Shown: positions 14,999 to 22,589 of the stretch, piece after piece
How the letters are laid out: the number at the start of each line of letters is the position of its first letter
Numbering within the stretch: position 1 is the first letter of the stretch
From: a virus
DNA: 23,689 nt
IMG/VR virus record: IMGVR_UViG_3300014501_000076
Location: 1-23,689 of that record
Direction: 5' to 3' (one strand)
Position numbers and translations under genes: made by a program
The notes under the pieces: generated by a model
What the model saw: the letters and a program-made list of their open reading frames with translations, nothing else
What the model was told of the DNA's origin: nothing
Database searches by the model: none

Positions 14999-15661
14999 TT
15001 ATCCTGAGTATTTTCCGATGTCATTCCATGCCTCCAAGTAGTTTACCGCATTTCGGAGAACGGCTATGTTGTCGTGGAACAGCCCCAGGCAATGGTTGCA
15101 GTTCTTGCAGAGCAGCCCACGCACGCACTTTCCGCACGACTTCCGCCCAGGGCAACAGGCGTGGTCGTGGTCGATGTGCGGGTTGAGCATTGGTTCACTG
15201 CACACCCCACACCGGCCGGACTGCGCGATGAGCATCGCGTCAAACCGTTCCAGCGTGATGCCGTAGCTCTTGAGCAGTATTCGGCGGCGGGACGCTGTGG
15301 CGCAGATGCGGCAGTGCCTGCGCCCCTTGTACACATAGGTGTTGTCCGGGGTGTACTCATGTTTCTTCGGGCAGTGGGTCTTTGCCTTGTTGAGTCCGCC
15401 CTGGCCAAGGCCGGGTGTCCGACGCGACTGCATCCGCTCGCGCTGGCACGCTCTGCACACCCAGTAGCCCTGGTTGTTCCTGGTGTGCTCAGACGCATCG
15501 TGCGGGCAGTTCTTGAGATGTTCTGATGCTGGCTTTGGCGGCTTCCACACCGCGCGGCAGTCCTTGCAGCGCAGGCGGGTGCCCTCGGTGTAGGTGTTGC
15601 CCTCGGTGAGCAGGTGCCTGCGTCGGCAGTGCCCGCCGATAACGTATGGCTTCGCTGACAT
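14999..15661 (-). CDS. Endonuclease VII-type HNH homing endonuclease
   Basis: The 220-residue product starts with three zinc-binding modules, each a C/H pair then CxxC: HCRRRH...CKDC, CPHDASEH...CRAC and CPKKHEYTPDNTY...CRIC. The C-terminal part is an endonuclease VII domain, with YGITLERFDAML at 133-144, CGVC at 151-154, HIDHDHACCPG at 162-172, and CVRGLLCKNCNHCLGLFHDN at 179-198. That domain, with its HNH core and zinc site, cuts branched or specific DNA. The gene sits between the capsid gene and the 168-residue gene and has a nested leader hairpin that covers its ribosome binding site. It is very probably a mobile gene. Confidence 0.88.
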   Translation of the reverse strand: MSAKPYVIGGHCRRRHLLTEGNTYTEGTRLRCKDCRAVWKPPKPASEHLKNCPHDASEHTRNNQGYWVCRACQRERMQSRRTPGLGQGGLNKAKTHCPKKHEYTPDNTYVYKGRRHCRICATASRRRILLKSYGITLERFDAMLIAQSGRCGVCSEPMLNPHIDHDHACCPGRKSCGKCVRGLLCKNCNHCLGLFHDNIAVLRNAVNYLEAWNDIGKYSG

Positions 15662-15710
15662 AAGAAACTCCCTTCGATGTGTAGCCTACCACATCTGGGG
15701 GAGTCTCTTA
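15661..15710 (-). promoter_or_regulatory. Nested leader hairpin masking the endonuclease ribosome binding site
   Basis: TAAGAAACTCCC (15661-15672) pairs with GGGAGTCTCTTA (15699-15710). The one DNA mismatch becomes a G-U pair in RNA. Inside, GATGTG (15676-15681) pairs with CACATC (15690-15695). On the coding strand the GGGAG that serves as ribosome binding site lies in the stem, 6-7 bases from the ATG, and the last stem bases overlap the start codon. It stands 14 bases after the capsid stop. Confidence 0.65.
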
Positions 15711-15723
15711 TTACGGACCAGTT

Positions 15724-16725
15724 CTAATTCGTTTCCAGCACGCAAATCGACTGGTCGGTGATCAGGCCCAGGCCCCAGATGGAGTACCAGGCAAGTCCGT
15801 GCTCACGACCATAGTCGAGAATACCGGAGTCGCGCAGTTCGACCGGAAGTGAGATGGCATGTCCGAAGGCATTGTCACCAATCATGATGGCGTCGTTGAA
15901 CGTCGCGCCAGACGTACCGGAAACGTACTGCGGCTGGATCTGCGTGGTCTCGATGAACACCGCATCGTTGTACCGGCCGATCTCACCGAGCATAAACGAG
16001 CCCGGCTGCGCGTACTTCGACACCTCAATGAACTCAGGGTCGTCTCGGAGAGACCGGCTCTGGCTCGGGTGGATGAAGCACACGTAGGTGTCGCCCAGCC
16101 TCGGGACGTTCTTAGAGGCCAGCGTCAGGACCGCGTCCTTGACAAGTGCCGTGGTAAACGCGAAGTTGCCCGCACTGAGCTGAGAGCGCGCAGTGGCGGG
16201 CGTGCCGTGGTCATACGGCGACAGCGGCGAGCGAATGGTCCCGGCAAGCGCGGGCTTGTTATACCCGTACAGAACCGAGGAGCCGAGGTACATGGTGTCC
16301 CGGGCGGAGCTGTCCAGGTACAGGGCCATGTTCCGGCCCAGAAGACGTGCGGCCGAAGCCATGACGTCATCGAAGGAGGCATTCAGGAGGAACTCGGTGG
16401 TCGCAACCGCGAACCCCTGCTCTGCAACGGTGATGCTGAACTGCGAGGAGGTCAGCGGCACAGTCGCCATGCGAGCGCCTTCAACGAGCTGACTGGCAGC
16501 GCCCAGGTTGTTGTACCGCATGAAGTTCACGGTAGTACCAGGGGCCGTGGCAAGCTCAGTCTTCTTAATGGCGAACTGCTCCATGCGAAGAATCGGCATT
16601 GCCTGGAACAAGATTTCCTTGCTCCACAGCGTCTGAATGGCCGGGGTAAGGGCCGAGCCGCCACCCGTGTAAGCAGTAGGACTAGCAGTCATGTACTGCG
16701 TCCCGGTAATGGCCGAACCAGCCAT
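15724..16725 (-). CDS. Major capsid protein (N4-gp56 family, HK97 fold)
   Basis: This is a 333-residue protein with the family order LWSKEILFQAMPILRMEQFA at about 33-52, PGTTVNFMRYNNLGAASQL then EGARM, ITVAEQGFAVATTEFLLNAS at about 98-117, DDVMASAARLLGRNMALYLD, and VCFIHPSQSRSLRDDPEF. These are hallmarks of the N4-gp56-type capsid proteins that build the icosahedral shell. Length fits. A strong AGAGAG/GGAAG site precedes ATG 16723-16725. It follows the scaffold-like gene, the standard portal-scaffold-capsid order. It has no obvious N-terminal propeptide or signal. Confidence 0.9.
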   Translation of the reverse strand: MAGSAITGTQYMTASPTAYTGGGSALTPAIQTLWSKEILFQAMPILRMEQFAIKKTELATAPGTTVNFMRYNNLGAASQLVEGARMATVPLTSSQFSITVAEQGFAVATTEFLLNASFDDVMASAARLLGRNMALYLDSSARDTMYLGSSVLYGYNKPALAGTIRSPLSPYDHGTPATARSQLSAGNFAFTTALVKDAVLTLASKNVPRLGDTYVCFIHPSQSRSLRDDPEFIEVSKYAQPGSFMLGEIGRYNDAVFIETTQIQPQYVSGTSGATFNDAIMIGDNAFGHAISLPVELRDSGILDYGREHGLAWYSIWGLGLITDQSICVLETN

Positions 16726-16755
16726 AGTTAACTCTCTTCCGTAGCGTGCCCGGTC

Positions 16756-17604
16756 TTAGCCGAACAATCCTTCGCCGCGACCCGGTGTGCGGATCCCTGC
16801 TGCCGCGCGAGCGGCCAGGTGCTCAGGTGAGCCAGGCGGCATTGCGGCAATATCTGCCGCCGAATAAGTCCGCTGCCCAGGCTGAGCTTCCAGGGGTCCG
16901 GTATTGCCTGCGGCCGATGAGACCCCGGGCATTGCCGAGCGCGATGCAGTTTGCGCCTGCTGTATCCCTTCCAGGATACTCACAGTCTTTTCCTGAAGGT
17001 TAGTAAGTGACTGCTCCACCTCTTCGGGAGTAGTCCCGGTAATCAGGTCCGCGAACTCCGGGATGATAAGATCCTTTGCCATTACCTCGGCAACCCGGCG
17101 GGCCTTGTACTTCTCCAGCTCGGAGTATTCCCGCTCTTTGGCAAGAAGGGCTTCCTGCCTTTCGCGGGCCTCACGCTCGGTATTAAAGCGTGTCTCCCAC
17201 TCCTGCTCCTTGCGCTCGAATAGCTGCCGGACTGAAAGCTCATCCTCTTCGCGCTTCTTAGCTGCGGCAGCCTCAGCCTCGGCCAGGGCATTAGCCTCAG
17301 CGTCCCGTGCCTGATCCTTAGTGCGAAGACCCGCGACCTCTTCCTGAAGCGCCTGGTACTGCGCTGCGGTCTGCTCGATGCGAGGGTAGAGCTTTGCCTT
17401 CTCCTCGGCCCGGACGCGCGCACGCTCGGCCTCAAGCTGTTCCTGGGTGTACAACGGCGCAGGCACGCCCTGGGGGAACACCTGCGCGGGAGAAGGAACT
17501 ACGGGGGGCTGGACCGGGGGTTCCGAGCCGCCCTGCTGAAGGTAGATCGGACGGTTGGTCTTGGGGGTGTAGCCGAGAAAACGGCCTGCGGGGGTAGTAG
17601 TCAT
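16756..17604 (-). CDS. Capsid scaffold-like coiled-coil protein
   Basis: The 282-residue product has a Pro/Gln-rich N-terminus (about 1-50), a long charged coiled-coil segment from about 53 to 185 (EQLEAERARVRAEEKAKLYP and KREEDELSVRQLFERKEQEW among others), and a Gly/Ala/Pro-rich C-terminus. There is no catalytic motif or membrane segment. Scaffold proteins of this shape guide capsid assembly and leave or are cut before packaging. Position between portal and major capsid gene, plus AAGGAAG upstream of ATG 17602-17604, supports this. The absence of an obvious protease gene nearby means its removal mechanism is unknown. Confidence 0.75.
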   Translation of the reverse strand: MTTTPAGRFLGYTPKTNRPIYLQQGGSEPPVQPPVVPSPAQVFPQGVPAPLYTQEQLEAERARVRAEEKAKLYPRIEQTAAQYQALQEEVAGLRTKDQARDAEANALAEAEAAAAKKREEDELSVRQLFERKEQEWETRFNTEREARERQEALLAKEREYSELEKYKARRVAEVMAKDLIIPEFADLITGTTPEEVEQSLTNLQEKTVSILEGIQQAQTASRSAMPGVSSAAGNTGPLEAQPGQRTYSAADIAAMPPGSPEHLAARAAAGIRTPGRGEGLFG

Positions 17605-17657
17605 CGTGCTTCCTTAATTAGTTTTCCGTGTAAATCCCGAACTGCTTTTTCTTTGCC

Positions 17658-20393
17658 TCAGCTATTGCTGTTCTTGTCGATGTCCCTGAGCGCGCTGCGC
17701 TTAGGTCCGTAGGCTTCAGTAACTAGCTGAGAATAGATATTGTTGCTTGCCTCGTCTATCATACCGGCAACGACAGGATTCATAGGAGGCAATGGCGGGG
17801 CACCCTGAACGGCAGGCGGCGTATCCTGCGGAACAGGCTTTCCGTCAGCGTCAGTCTGAGGCGGCGGCGGCTGCTCGGAATCGTCGGTCATCTGCTGCCC
17901 GGTCATCTCCAGGATGTAAGCAGTGATCTGCGCCTTGATAAGCGCGAATGCGCCTTCCTGAATGGCGTCAGTCTTCTGCTCATCGAACAGCTCGCGAAGC
18001 TTCTCGTCCGGGAATTCCTCGCCCAGCTCGCGCAGCGCGCCCTTCCTGGACTCCAGGCGCAGGGCCAGCTTCTGCTGAATCTGCTCCAGCAGGATCAGGA
18101 TGTCCACTGGCAGCGGCGAGTCCCAGACGCACTCGGTATTGTACACATCCGGGTCGGACGGGTCGATGAAAGGCGGCTGGCCTTCTTCCATGATCCCGTC
18201 TGTATTCGGATCATAGAAAATCGTATTCGGCTCGGCCTGGAACAAGGTCATCAGGATCAGCTTGTTAAGCTCGCACAACCCCGGCTTGCCGTACATGATT
18301 TTCTTCAGCCCGAACTTCATGGTAGTCGGCATGTACTGGATCGACAATGCCACCCCGGAGGTATTGGAGATAGCCTGCTCCTCGCCCAGGGAGTTAGCGT
18401 TGACGCCTGCCAGCTCGTGCATCGCGGTCTTAATCCGGTCCAGGAACTCCATCGCCGGGGCAAGACCCTGGAATCCGCCCGCAAGGTTGAAGACCTTAGC
18501 CTTGTCGCTGCCCAGTCCCCAGATCTTTGCCGGACCCTTCTCCAGGTTCGGGGGCTTGCCCCCGGTGATCACCGTGATAGGCGCGGCATGATAATTGATA
18601 ATAGTCGAGATTTCCGTGGCCTTCTCGTTGTACTCACGGTTAAGCGGGATAAGCTCCCACACGTCAGACAGCCCCCAGGGCGAGCCTGCGGCGGGGGCAT
18701 TGGCAATATGGACGATCGGTATGCGCCCCAGCGGATTCGGCCGGGGGGAGCCCACGCAGAGCTGGTCGTTAAGGTACTCGCGGATCTCCGAGGGCGTGAT
18801 GATCTCACAGTTTCCCGTCCAATAGGTAACGCCATTTCGTCGGGCCAGCCAAGTTCCCGTGCGTACAGTGGGGCACCAAACCTTGCCGGTATAGCTCTCT
18901 TCTGAAACCTTTAGATAACGAAATGCCGAGTACGAGGTCCGGTACACAGACACTGACGAACAGTCTTCACCATGTGGGTGTGTTGCCGTAGCAGTTCCTA
19001 GCATGGCAGCTAGCATTTGAAAGCTGTCTATGCGTCCCTGATCTTTTTGCGCCCAGGTGTTTAGCCCGGTGTCCATGCGTCGATGCCCGTCAGCGTCAAT
19101 GCAAGTCTGGTAAAACAGCCGAGCCTGAACTTCAGTAAGCGTCCCCAAGAACGCCACAGTGATCTGCTTTTCGGGAGCCGTATTTCTGATTTGGGCTCCC
19201 AGGTCACCACTGAAGAAAAAGTCTACGACTGTATCGTCTCGACCAGTACGGGCGTACTCTCTGGTTCGACAGCCCTGCGCCGCAAAGTGTTTACTAAGCA
19301 AGCGAATTCGTTCAACATAGTCCGGGTTTGCAGACAGTGACTGAGTTACGACTACTGCGCGCTCCCCTTGCGTAGTATGCCGGTAGTACCCCTCATTTAC
19401 TACCCATGCCATCAGCTCCACAAATTCATCACTATAAACTTTTTCGGAGGGGAAGTGAGCAGGTGTCCCGCCGCCCAGGTACAACTGGTCCCCTCCGCGT
19501 CCTGGAGTGAACTCATGCGTACGCTTCACCTTTAGGGGACGGTCACCCGTACGCCCCTGGCGTGCAAGCCAACGGTGATCCGGAGTAGTTAGGGCGTCAA
19601 TCTTCTCACCCTGCCAGCGTGTAAGTGGGCCATCCCAGTCAAACACGTTGAGCTTCTGCAATGGCTCCCAGGTGATGTCTTTACTGGTTTGATCCACTGA
19701 CAGCAGTTCATCCGTTGCCTGAATATCCCAGCGATGCTTCCATCCGTCCTTAGTAAGAACCTCTGTCTCGTCATCGACACAGTAGGTATTTATCAGCCTG
19801 GTACCGTCCGGCGCGGTGGACCAGAACTTGTACTTCAGCTTGAAGGATTCCATCCGGCTGCGGTCATGCGGATGCCAGGTCGGAAAGCAGTGCGCGGGGT
19901 TCAGGGGGATGATGCGGACCCGGGGAGGATGAAGCATTCTCGCGTCATCCATAAAAGCATCCTCGTGTGAGACCTTAACGAACACGTCCCCGTAAATCGA
20001 GCCCATGTTCCCGATTTCCCAGAGAAGCTTCGACTTATCGTTGTCGGTATCCCAGGCGCGGTCAAGCAGAGCGGGGATGATGTGCTGGAACTCCCAGGCG
20101 CAGTTGAAGCTGACGCCTTTCGAGAAGCAGAAGTTTGTGAGAAAGTCGCTGAGTGCCCGGACGTAATTAAAGACTAGCTGCTGATCGCCAACCGGCTGCT
20201 TCCATGCCCAGTGGTGACCCAGGTAGAAGGCTGCGGCATTCGCGTACCTGACCATGCGTAATCGAGGGCCATGTACTTCAAATTCTTCATCGCTAAGCTC
20301 AATCATCCCGAGCGGCGAGATCTGTACTGCTAGATCTCCGCCCGAAGCTCTCATCGAAGGTGAAGGGAAGTCCATTGACACTTTTGGCATCAC
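17658..20393 (-). CDS. Portal protein interrupted by an in-frame intein
   Basis: The frame of 911 residues can start at GTG (20391-20393) or the following ATG (20388-20390), which has GGGGG just upstream; numbering here uses GTG. The N-extein (1-204) and C-extein (529-911) together give a 587-residue portal-like protein. Its features include FVKVSHEDAF, RVRIIPLNPAHCFPTW, then GRIPIVHIANAPAAGSPWG, DVWELIPLNREYNEKATEIS and AISNTSGVALSIQYMPTTMK, followed by a Pro/Gln-rich tail. Portals form the dodecameric ring through which DNA enters the head. The insertion falls directly after ...RLINTY, ahead of CEIITPSEI. The portal should work only after splicing. Confidence 0.87.
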   Translation of the reverse strand: MMPKVSMDFPSPSMRASGGDLAVQISPLGMIELSDEEFEVHGPRLRMVRYANAAAFYLGHHWAWKQPVGDQQLVFNYVRALSDFLTNFCFSKGVSFNCAWEFQHIIPALLDRAWDTDNDKSKLLWEIGNMGSIYGDVFVKVSHEDAFMDDARMLHPPRVRIIPLNPAHCFPTWHPHDRSRMESFKLKYKFWSTAPDGTRLINTYCVDDETEVLTKDGWKHRWDIQATDELLSVDQTSKDITWEPLQKLNVFDWDGPLTRWQGEKIDALTTPDHRWLARQGRTGDRPLKVKRTHEFTPGRGGDQLYLGGGTPAHFPSEKVYSDEFVELMAWVVNEGYYRHTTQGERAVVVTQSLSANPDYVERIRLLSKHFAAQGCRTREYARTGRDDTVVDFFFSGDLGAQIRNTAPEKQITVAFLGTLTEVQARLFYQTCIDADGHRRMDTGLNTWAQKDQGRIDSFQMLAAMLGTATATHPHGEDCSSVSVYRTSYSAFRYLKVSEESYTGKVWCPTVRTGTWLARRNGVTYWTGNCEIITPSEIREYLNDQLCVGSPRPNPLGRIPIVHIANAPAAGSPWGLSDVWELIPLNREYNEKATEISTIINYHAAPITVITGGKPPNLEKGPAKIWGLGSDKAKVFNLAGGFQGLAPAMEFLDRIKTAMHELAGVNANSLGEEQAISNTSGVALSIQYMPTTMKFGLKKIMYGKPGLCELNKLILMTLFQAEPNTIFYDPNTDGIMEEGQPPFIDPSDPDVYNTECVWDSPLPVDILILLEQIQQKLALRLESRKGALRELGEEFPDEKLRELFDEQKTDAIQEGAFALIKAQITAYILEMTGQQMTDDSEQPPPPQTDADGKPVPQDTPPAVQGAPPLPPMNPVVAGMIDEASNNIYSQLVTEAYGPKRSALRDIDKNSNS
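18810..19781 (-). mobile_element. Portal intein with LAGLIDADG endonuclease (324 residues)
   Basis: It starts at Cys205 (CVDDETEVLTKDGWKHRW, splicing block A) and ends at Asn528 before Cys529. Block B is DALTTPDHRWLARQ with Thr-x-x-His. The endonuclease part has the two helices LMAWVVNEGYY and FYQTCIDADGHRR. Block F is GKVWCPTVRTGTWLARRNG, and the last residues are WTGN followed by Cys. Cys1, the TxxH and Asn plus Cys+1 predict a class 1 intein. The usual His before the last Asn is replaced by Gly. The DNA length is an exact multiple of three and the flanks rejoin in frame. Confidence 0.9.
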
Positions 20394-20399
20394 CCCCGA

Positions 20400-20582
20400 T
20401 CATTCAATCAGGGATTTTGTCCCTTGACCCGACAAGTACGCTACAGCAGCGAGCAGGGTATTCACGTCATCATCGAACAACCCAAGCCCAGTGTTGCACT
20501 TGTTACAGAGTACCCCACGAAAGCAGCCAGATACATGGCAGTGATCAGTTGCCTTGTCCCGGTAGTCCTCGCCCGCGTGTGT
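20400..20582 (-). pseudogene. Truncated endonuclease VII remnant
   Basis: An open frame of 60 codons after a TGA at 20583-20585 and without any start codon ends at TGA 20400-20402. It contains [18 protein letters not shown] then TGLGLFDDD, the HNH and zinc core of the endonuclease VII family, and a terminal helix ([13 protein letters not shown]). The N-terminal half with the first Cys pair is gone. It overlaps the end of the 97-residue gene in the +1 frame and stops just before the portal start. It is most simply the tail of a decayed homing endonuclease. Confidence 0.7.
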
Positions 20583-20838
20583 TCAGGTACTCCAGGTATT
20601 CGCCAATCGACGGGAGATCGTCGCCACCTCTATGGCGGCTGGTGAATCTGTCCTTTGCTGCCCTGCGGATAATTCTATCAGCTTCCTGCTGATCCCATCC
20701 TGTTCGCAATTGCACGCCCGTTTCCCGGAACCTCTTGTTAGCCGCAGTAAGGGTAGTCCGGGTCACGGGAGTAGCGTAGTCTTCCTCGCGCGGAAGGTGC
20801 CCGGAGGGACGCCTGTCCCTGACAATGCTGTCATCCAT
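20545..20838 (-). CDS. 97-residue protein of unknown function
   Basis: The sequence starts [16 protein letters not shown], is rich in Arg, Asp and Glu, and has a helical middle ([20 protein letters not shown]) and [14 protein letters not shown] near the end. No known domain is seen. The last about 12 codons overlap the endonuclease VII remnant in another frame, so the native C-terminus may have been altered when that element arrived or decayed. It lies between the small hydrophobic peptide and the portal gene. It may be a small head or packaging protein, but this is unsupported. Confidence 0.45.
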   Translation of the reverse strand: MDDSIVRDRRPSGHLPREEDYATPVTRTTLTAANKRFRETGVQLRTGWDQQEADRIIRRAAKDRFTSRHRGGDDLPSIGEYLEYLNTRGRGLPGQGN

Positions 20839-20854
20839 TTAAGGATTCGCTCAG

Positions 20855-20935
20855 TCAACCACGCATGCAGGAGGCAAAGCCCGCGCCGTGGAAGATAAAG
20901 GCGAGGATGAACGCCAGGGCTGCAACGAGTGCCAT
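20855..20935 (-). CDS. 26-residue hydrophobic peptide
   Basis: ATG (20933-20935) to TGA (20855-20857) encodes MALVAALAFILAFIFHGAGF plus six residues (ASCMRG). Nearly the whole chain is one membrane-length hydrophobic segment ending in a basic residue. It begins six bases after the stop of the HNH gene and fills the gap before the 97-residue gene. The upstream ribosome binding site is weak, so it is a modest call. Short holin-like or membrane peptides are known near phage structural genes, but no function can be assigned. Confidence 0.45.
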   Translation of the reverse strand: MALVAALAFILAFIFHGAGFASCMRG

Positions 20936-20940
20936 GTCAG

Positions 20941-21588
20941 CTATCGCCGCCGCTCTGGGTTCCAGTTGTTCCTCGGGGTACTGATCGCATCTTCATCTTT
21001 CCATCCTAGCCGATTACGCGAGTCCAATGTTTTCTTGGATACCAGGCACCGCTCGTCGTCTGCCCAGTCGGGCAGTGACTTTGTTTCACCGAACGCTGTC
21101 AGCATCTTGTTCATCCGCGTGTTGCGGAGGTTGACTTTCCTGGTCACCCACCGGCAGTTGCCCGGCGAGTAAGGACCGTCATTGTCTATTCTATCAATGT
21201 CCAGCTCAGGAGAGTAACCGTTGCTGAGCGCCCAGGAGCGGAAGACCTCGAAGTCCTCCCAGGCCGGGTCAATGGTGATCCCTCGGCCGCCGTAGTTTGG
21301 GTACTCCTTGCGCTGCGGGTTGTTGCACCGTTCCCGCATCCCGCGCCAGATGTGGTGGAGTTTGGTCTTGGACTGGCCATGCGTTTTGGTACGAGCGGAC
21401 GTGACCTCACGCTGCAGGCACCCGCAGGACTCGCTCTGGAATCCCCCCTTGAAAACAATCTCCCTCTCGGTTCCACAGGAACACCTGGCGGGGAACCACG
21501 CCGCGCCACTCTTTTCCCGGCGGAACTCTGACGACAAGATGGTCCATCGCCCGTGGGTGAATCCATTGTGAACATCGGCAGCACGCAT
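20941..21588 (-). CDS. HNH/AP2-type homing endonuclease
   Basis: This is a 215-residue protein. The N-terminus has a zinc-like module (CSCG at 36-39, CGC at 55-57). The core is LHHIWRGMRERCNNP at 77-91, YGGRGITIDPAWEDFEVF at 99-116, and LDIDRIDNDGPYSPGNCRW at 129-147 followed by N-rich NLRNTRMN. That core defines a family of phage and bacterial endonucleases combining an HNH-like nuclease with DNA-binding elements. The C-terminus has a DNA-binding-like region (TAFGETKSLPDWADDERCLV). A strong nested hairpin covers its ribosome binding site. It separates the 138-residue gene from the small peptide and appears to be an insertion. Confidence 0.85.
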   Translation of the reverse strand: MRAADVHNGFTHGRWTILSSEFRREKSGAAWFPARCSCGTEREIVFKGGFQSESCGCLQREVTSARTKTHGQSKTKLHHIWRGMRERCNNPQRKEYPNYGGRGITIDPAWEDFEVFRSWALSNGYSPELDIDRIDNDGPYSPGNCRWVTRKVNLRNTRMNKMLTAFGETKSLPDWADDERCLVSKKTLDSRNRLGWKDEDAISTPRNNWNPERRR

Positions 21589-21589
21589 A

Positions 21590-21642
21590 GTTGACTCCCT
21601 ATGGTAGGCATTGACCCTAACAGTCTACCACAGGGAGTCAAC
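21590..21642 (-). promoter_or_regulatory. Nested leader hairpin masking the HNH ribosome binding site
   Basis: GTTGACTCCCT (21590-21600) pairs perfectly over 11 bases with AGGGAGTCAAC (21632-21642). After one mismatched pair, TGGTAG (21602-21607) pairs with CTACCA (21625-21630), leaving a 17-base loop. On the coding strand AGGGAG, the only ribosome binding site of the endonuclease, sits in the outer stem six bases before ATG. The hairpin begins 10 bases after the stop of the preceding gene. Confidence 0.75.
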
Positions 21643-21651
21643 AGTGCTTAA

Positions 21652-22068
21652 CTAATCGACCACGCAAGCTGGATTCTTTCTGAGATAGTGCGCACCATCG
21701 CGCTCGACAGCCACGTAAGCACGCTCCGCTTCCGGACCCGCACCCTCGGCAAAGGCACCCATGAAGTCCGGCGACTGAGTCCACGCGGCGGAGCCCATGT
21801 GAGCACGCTCACGGACAGTCTCCTCAGCAGGCTTCTCATAGACATTCGCGTTATGGTTCGGACGGCCGGGAGCGGTCATGTAGCCCTGCATAATGCCCAC
21901 GTTGAAGTCGTTGGGCACGTCAGTGTCGGTGGCGATGCCTTCCTCAAACCGAAGAGGACCGCGCCCGCCCGGCATGTTGGGGGCTTCCTTGACTTCCCAG
22001 ACATTACCCGTGCGCTCCGGGGGGATATCCACGGGAGCCAGCGGGCTAGTCAGATTTGCGTCAGCCAT
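21652..22068 (-). CDS. 138-residue protein of unknown function
   Basis: The product has an N-terminal ANLTSPLAPVDIPPERTGNV, a PGGRGPLRFEEGIATDTDVP region, and a polar C-terminal part (YEKPAEETVRERAHMGSAAW, then AYVAVERDGAHYLRKNPACV). No signal peptide, membrane segment or catalytic motif is visible. The ATG at 22066-22068 follows the stop of the 51-residue gene by two bases. It lies among virion genes ahead of the portal, so it may be a small structural or head-assembly protein. I do not recognise a family. Confidence 0.5.
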   Translation of the reverse strand: MADANLTSPLAPVDIPPERTGNVWEVKEAPNMPGGRGPLRFEEGIATDTDVPNDFNVGIMQGYMTAPGRPNHNANVYEKPAEETVRERAHMGSAAWTQSPDFMGAFAEGAGPEAERAYVAVERDGAHYLRKNPACVVD

Positions 22069-22070
22069 TG

Positions 22071-22226
22071 TTACGATCCATTCACGTTGTTGAGGTCTTT
22101 TACCGAGGCGGCCTGGTCAACGCTGGAAGCGCTATCAGGAGTCAGCGCTGCCCCCGCTGCCGCGCGGGCGTTGTACTGAGCCGTCCATCCAACGATATTC
22201 CAGGTCGGGTCTGCGAGGTTAGCCAT
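22071..22226 (-). CDS. 51-residue protein of unknown function
   Basis: ATG (22224-22226) to TAA (22071-22073) encodes 51 residues: an N-terminal ADPTWNIVGWTAQYNARAAA, then a Ser/Ala-rich polar stretch (TPDSASSVDQAASVKDLNN). The gene fits tightly between two others (gaps of 3 and 2 bases) and its codon use matches theirs, which supports it. No domain is recognised; the size and position suggest a small virion-associated protein. Confidence 0.55.
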   Translation of the reverse strand: MANLADPTWNIVGWTAQYNARAAAGAALTPDSASSVDQAASVKDLNNVNGS

Positions 22227-22229
22227 TGG

Positions 22230-22589
22230 TCATCCTTGTCCTGAAACCGCGTACTCCGGTGTCCCGGCCGAGATAAGCTTGACGGTGGTTCCGCCATCGG
22301 CTGCATACTGGCTGCCCGCCAGCGGAGCGTACGGGGCCTGCAACGTGTTCTGGAACCACAGCCCCGAGTTGTTCCCCAGGGTGGCAGAGGTACCCGGCTC
22401 GATGGCGGTACAGTCATCCCCGCCGACAGTAGGAGCAACGCCATTAGTGGTGGCGTAGATAATGGCGGTGTCAGCAGTCCCGGCAGGCTCAAGATTCTGG
22501 ATCTCGATCTCGCCGTACCGCGCGGTAAACGTAACCGTGGCAACCGTAGCGGCTGTCAAGGTACCATTCTTTGCTTCGACAGCGGTCAT
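22230..22589 (-). CDS. Beta-rich virion protein, 119 residues
   Basis: The sequence alternates polar and hydrophobic residues throughout (TLTAATVATVTFTARYGEIE, IYATTNGVAPTVGGDDCTAI and ISAGTPEYAVSG). This is typical of a small all-beta domain such as a decoration, fibre-tip or head-binding protein. It overlaps the end of the upstream 217-residue gene by the pattern TGATG. There are no catalytic residues. The function is inferred from composition and neighbours. Confidence 0.6.
   Translation of the reverse strand: MTAVEAKNGTLTAATVATVTFTARYGEIEIQNLEPAGTADTAIIYATTNGVAPTVGGDDCTAIEPGTSATLGNNSGLWFQNTLQAPYAPLAGSQYAADGGTTVKLISAGTPEYAVSGQG

Noticed and set aside
15859-16731. Plus-strand frame of 290 codons
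   Set aside because: Antisense shadow of the capsid gene with Arg/Val-rich low-information sequence.
18810-19781. Group I intron rather than an intein in the portal gene
   Set aside because: The insert is fully open in frame and carries intein splicing blocks A, B, F and G with Cys/Asn/Cys junctions, so removal at protein level fits.
21590-21642. Leader hairpin as a plain terminator of the 138-residue gene
   Set aside because: No T-run follows and the stem contains the next gene's ribosome binding site; regulation of translation is the better reading, although partial termination cannot be excluded.
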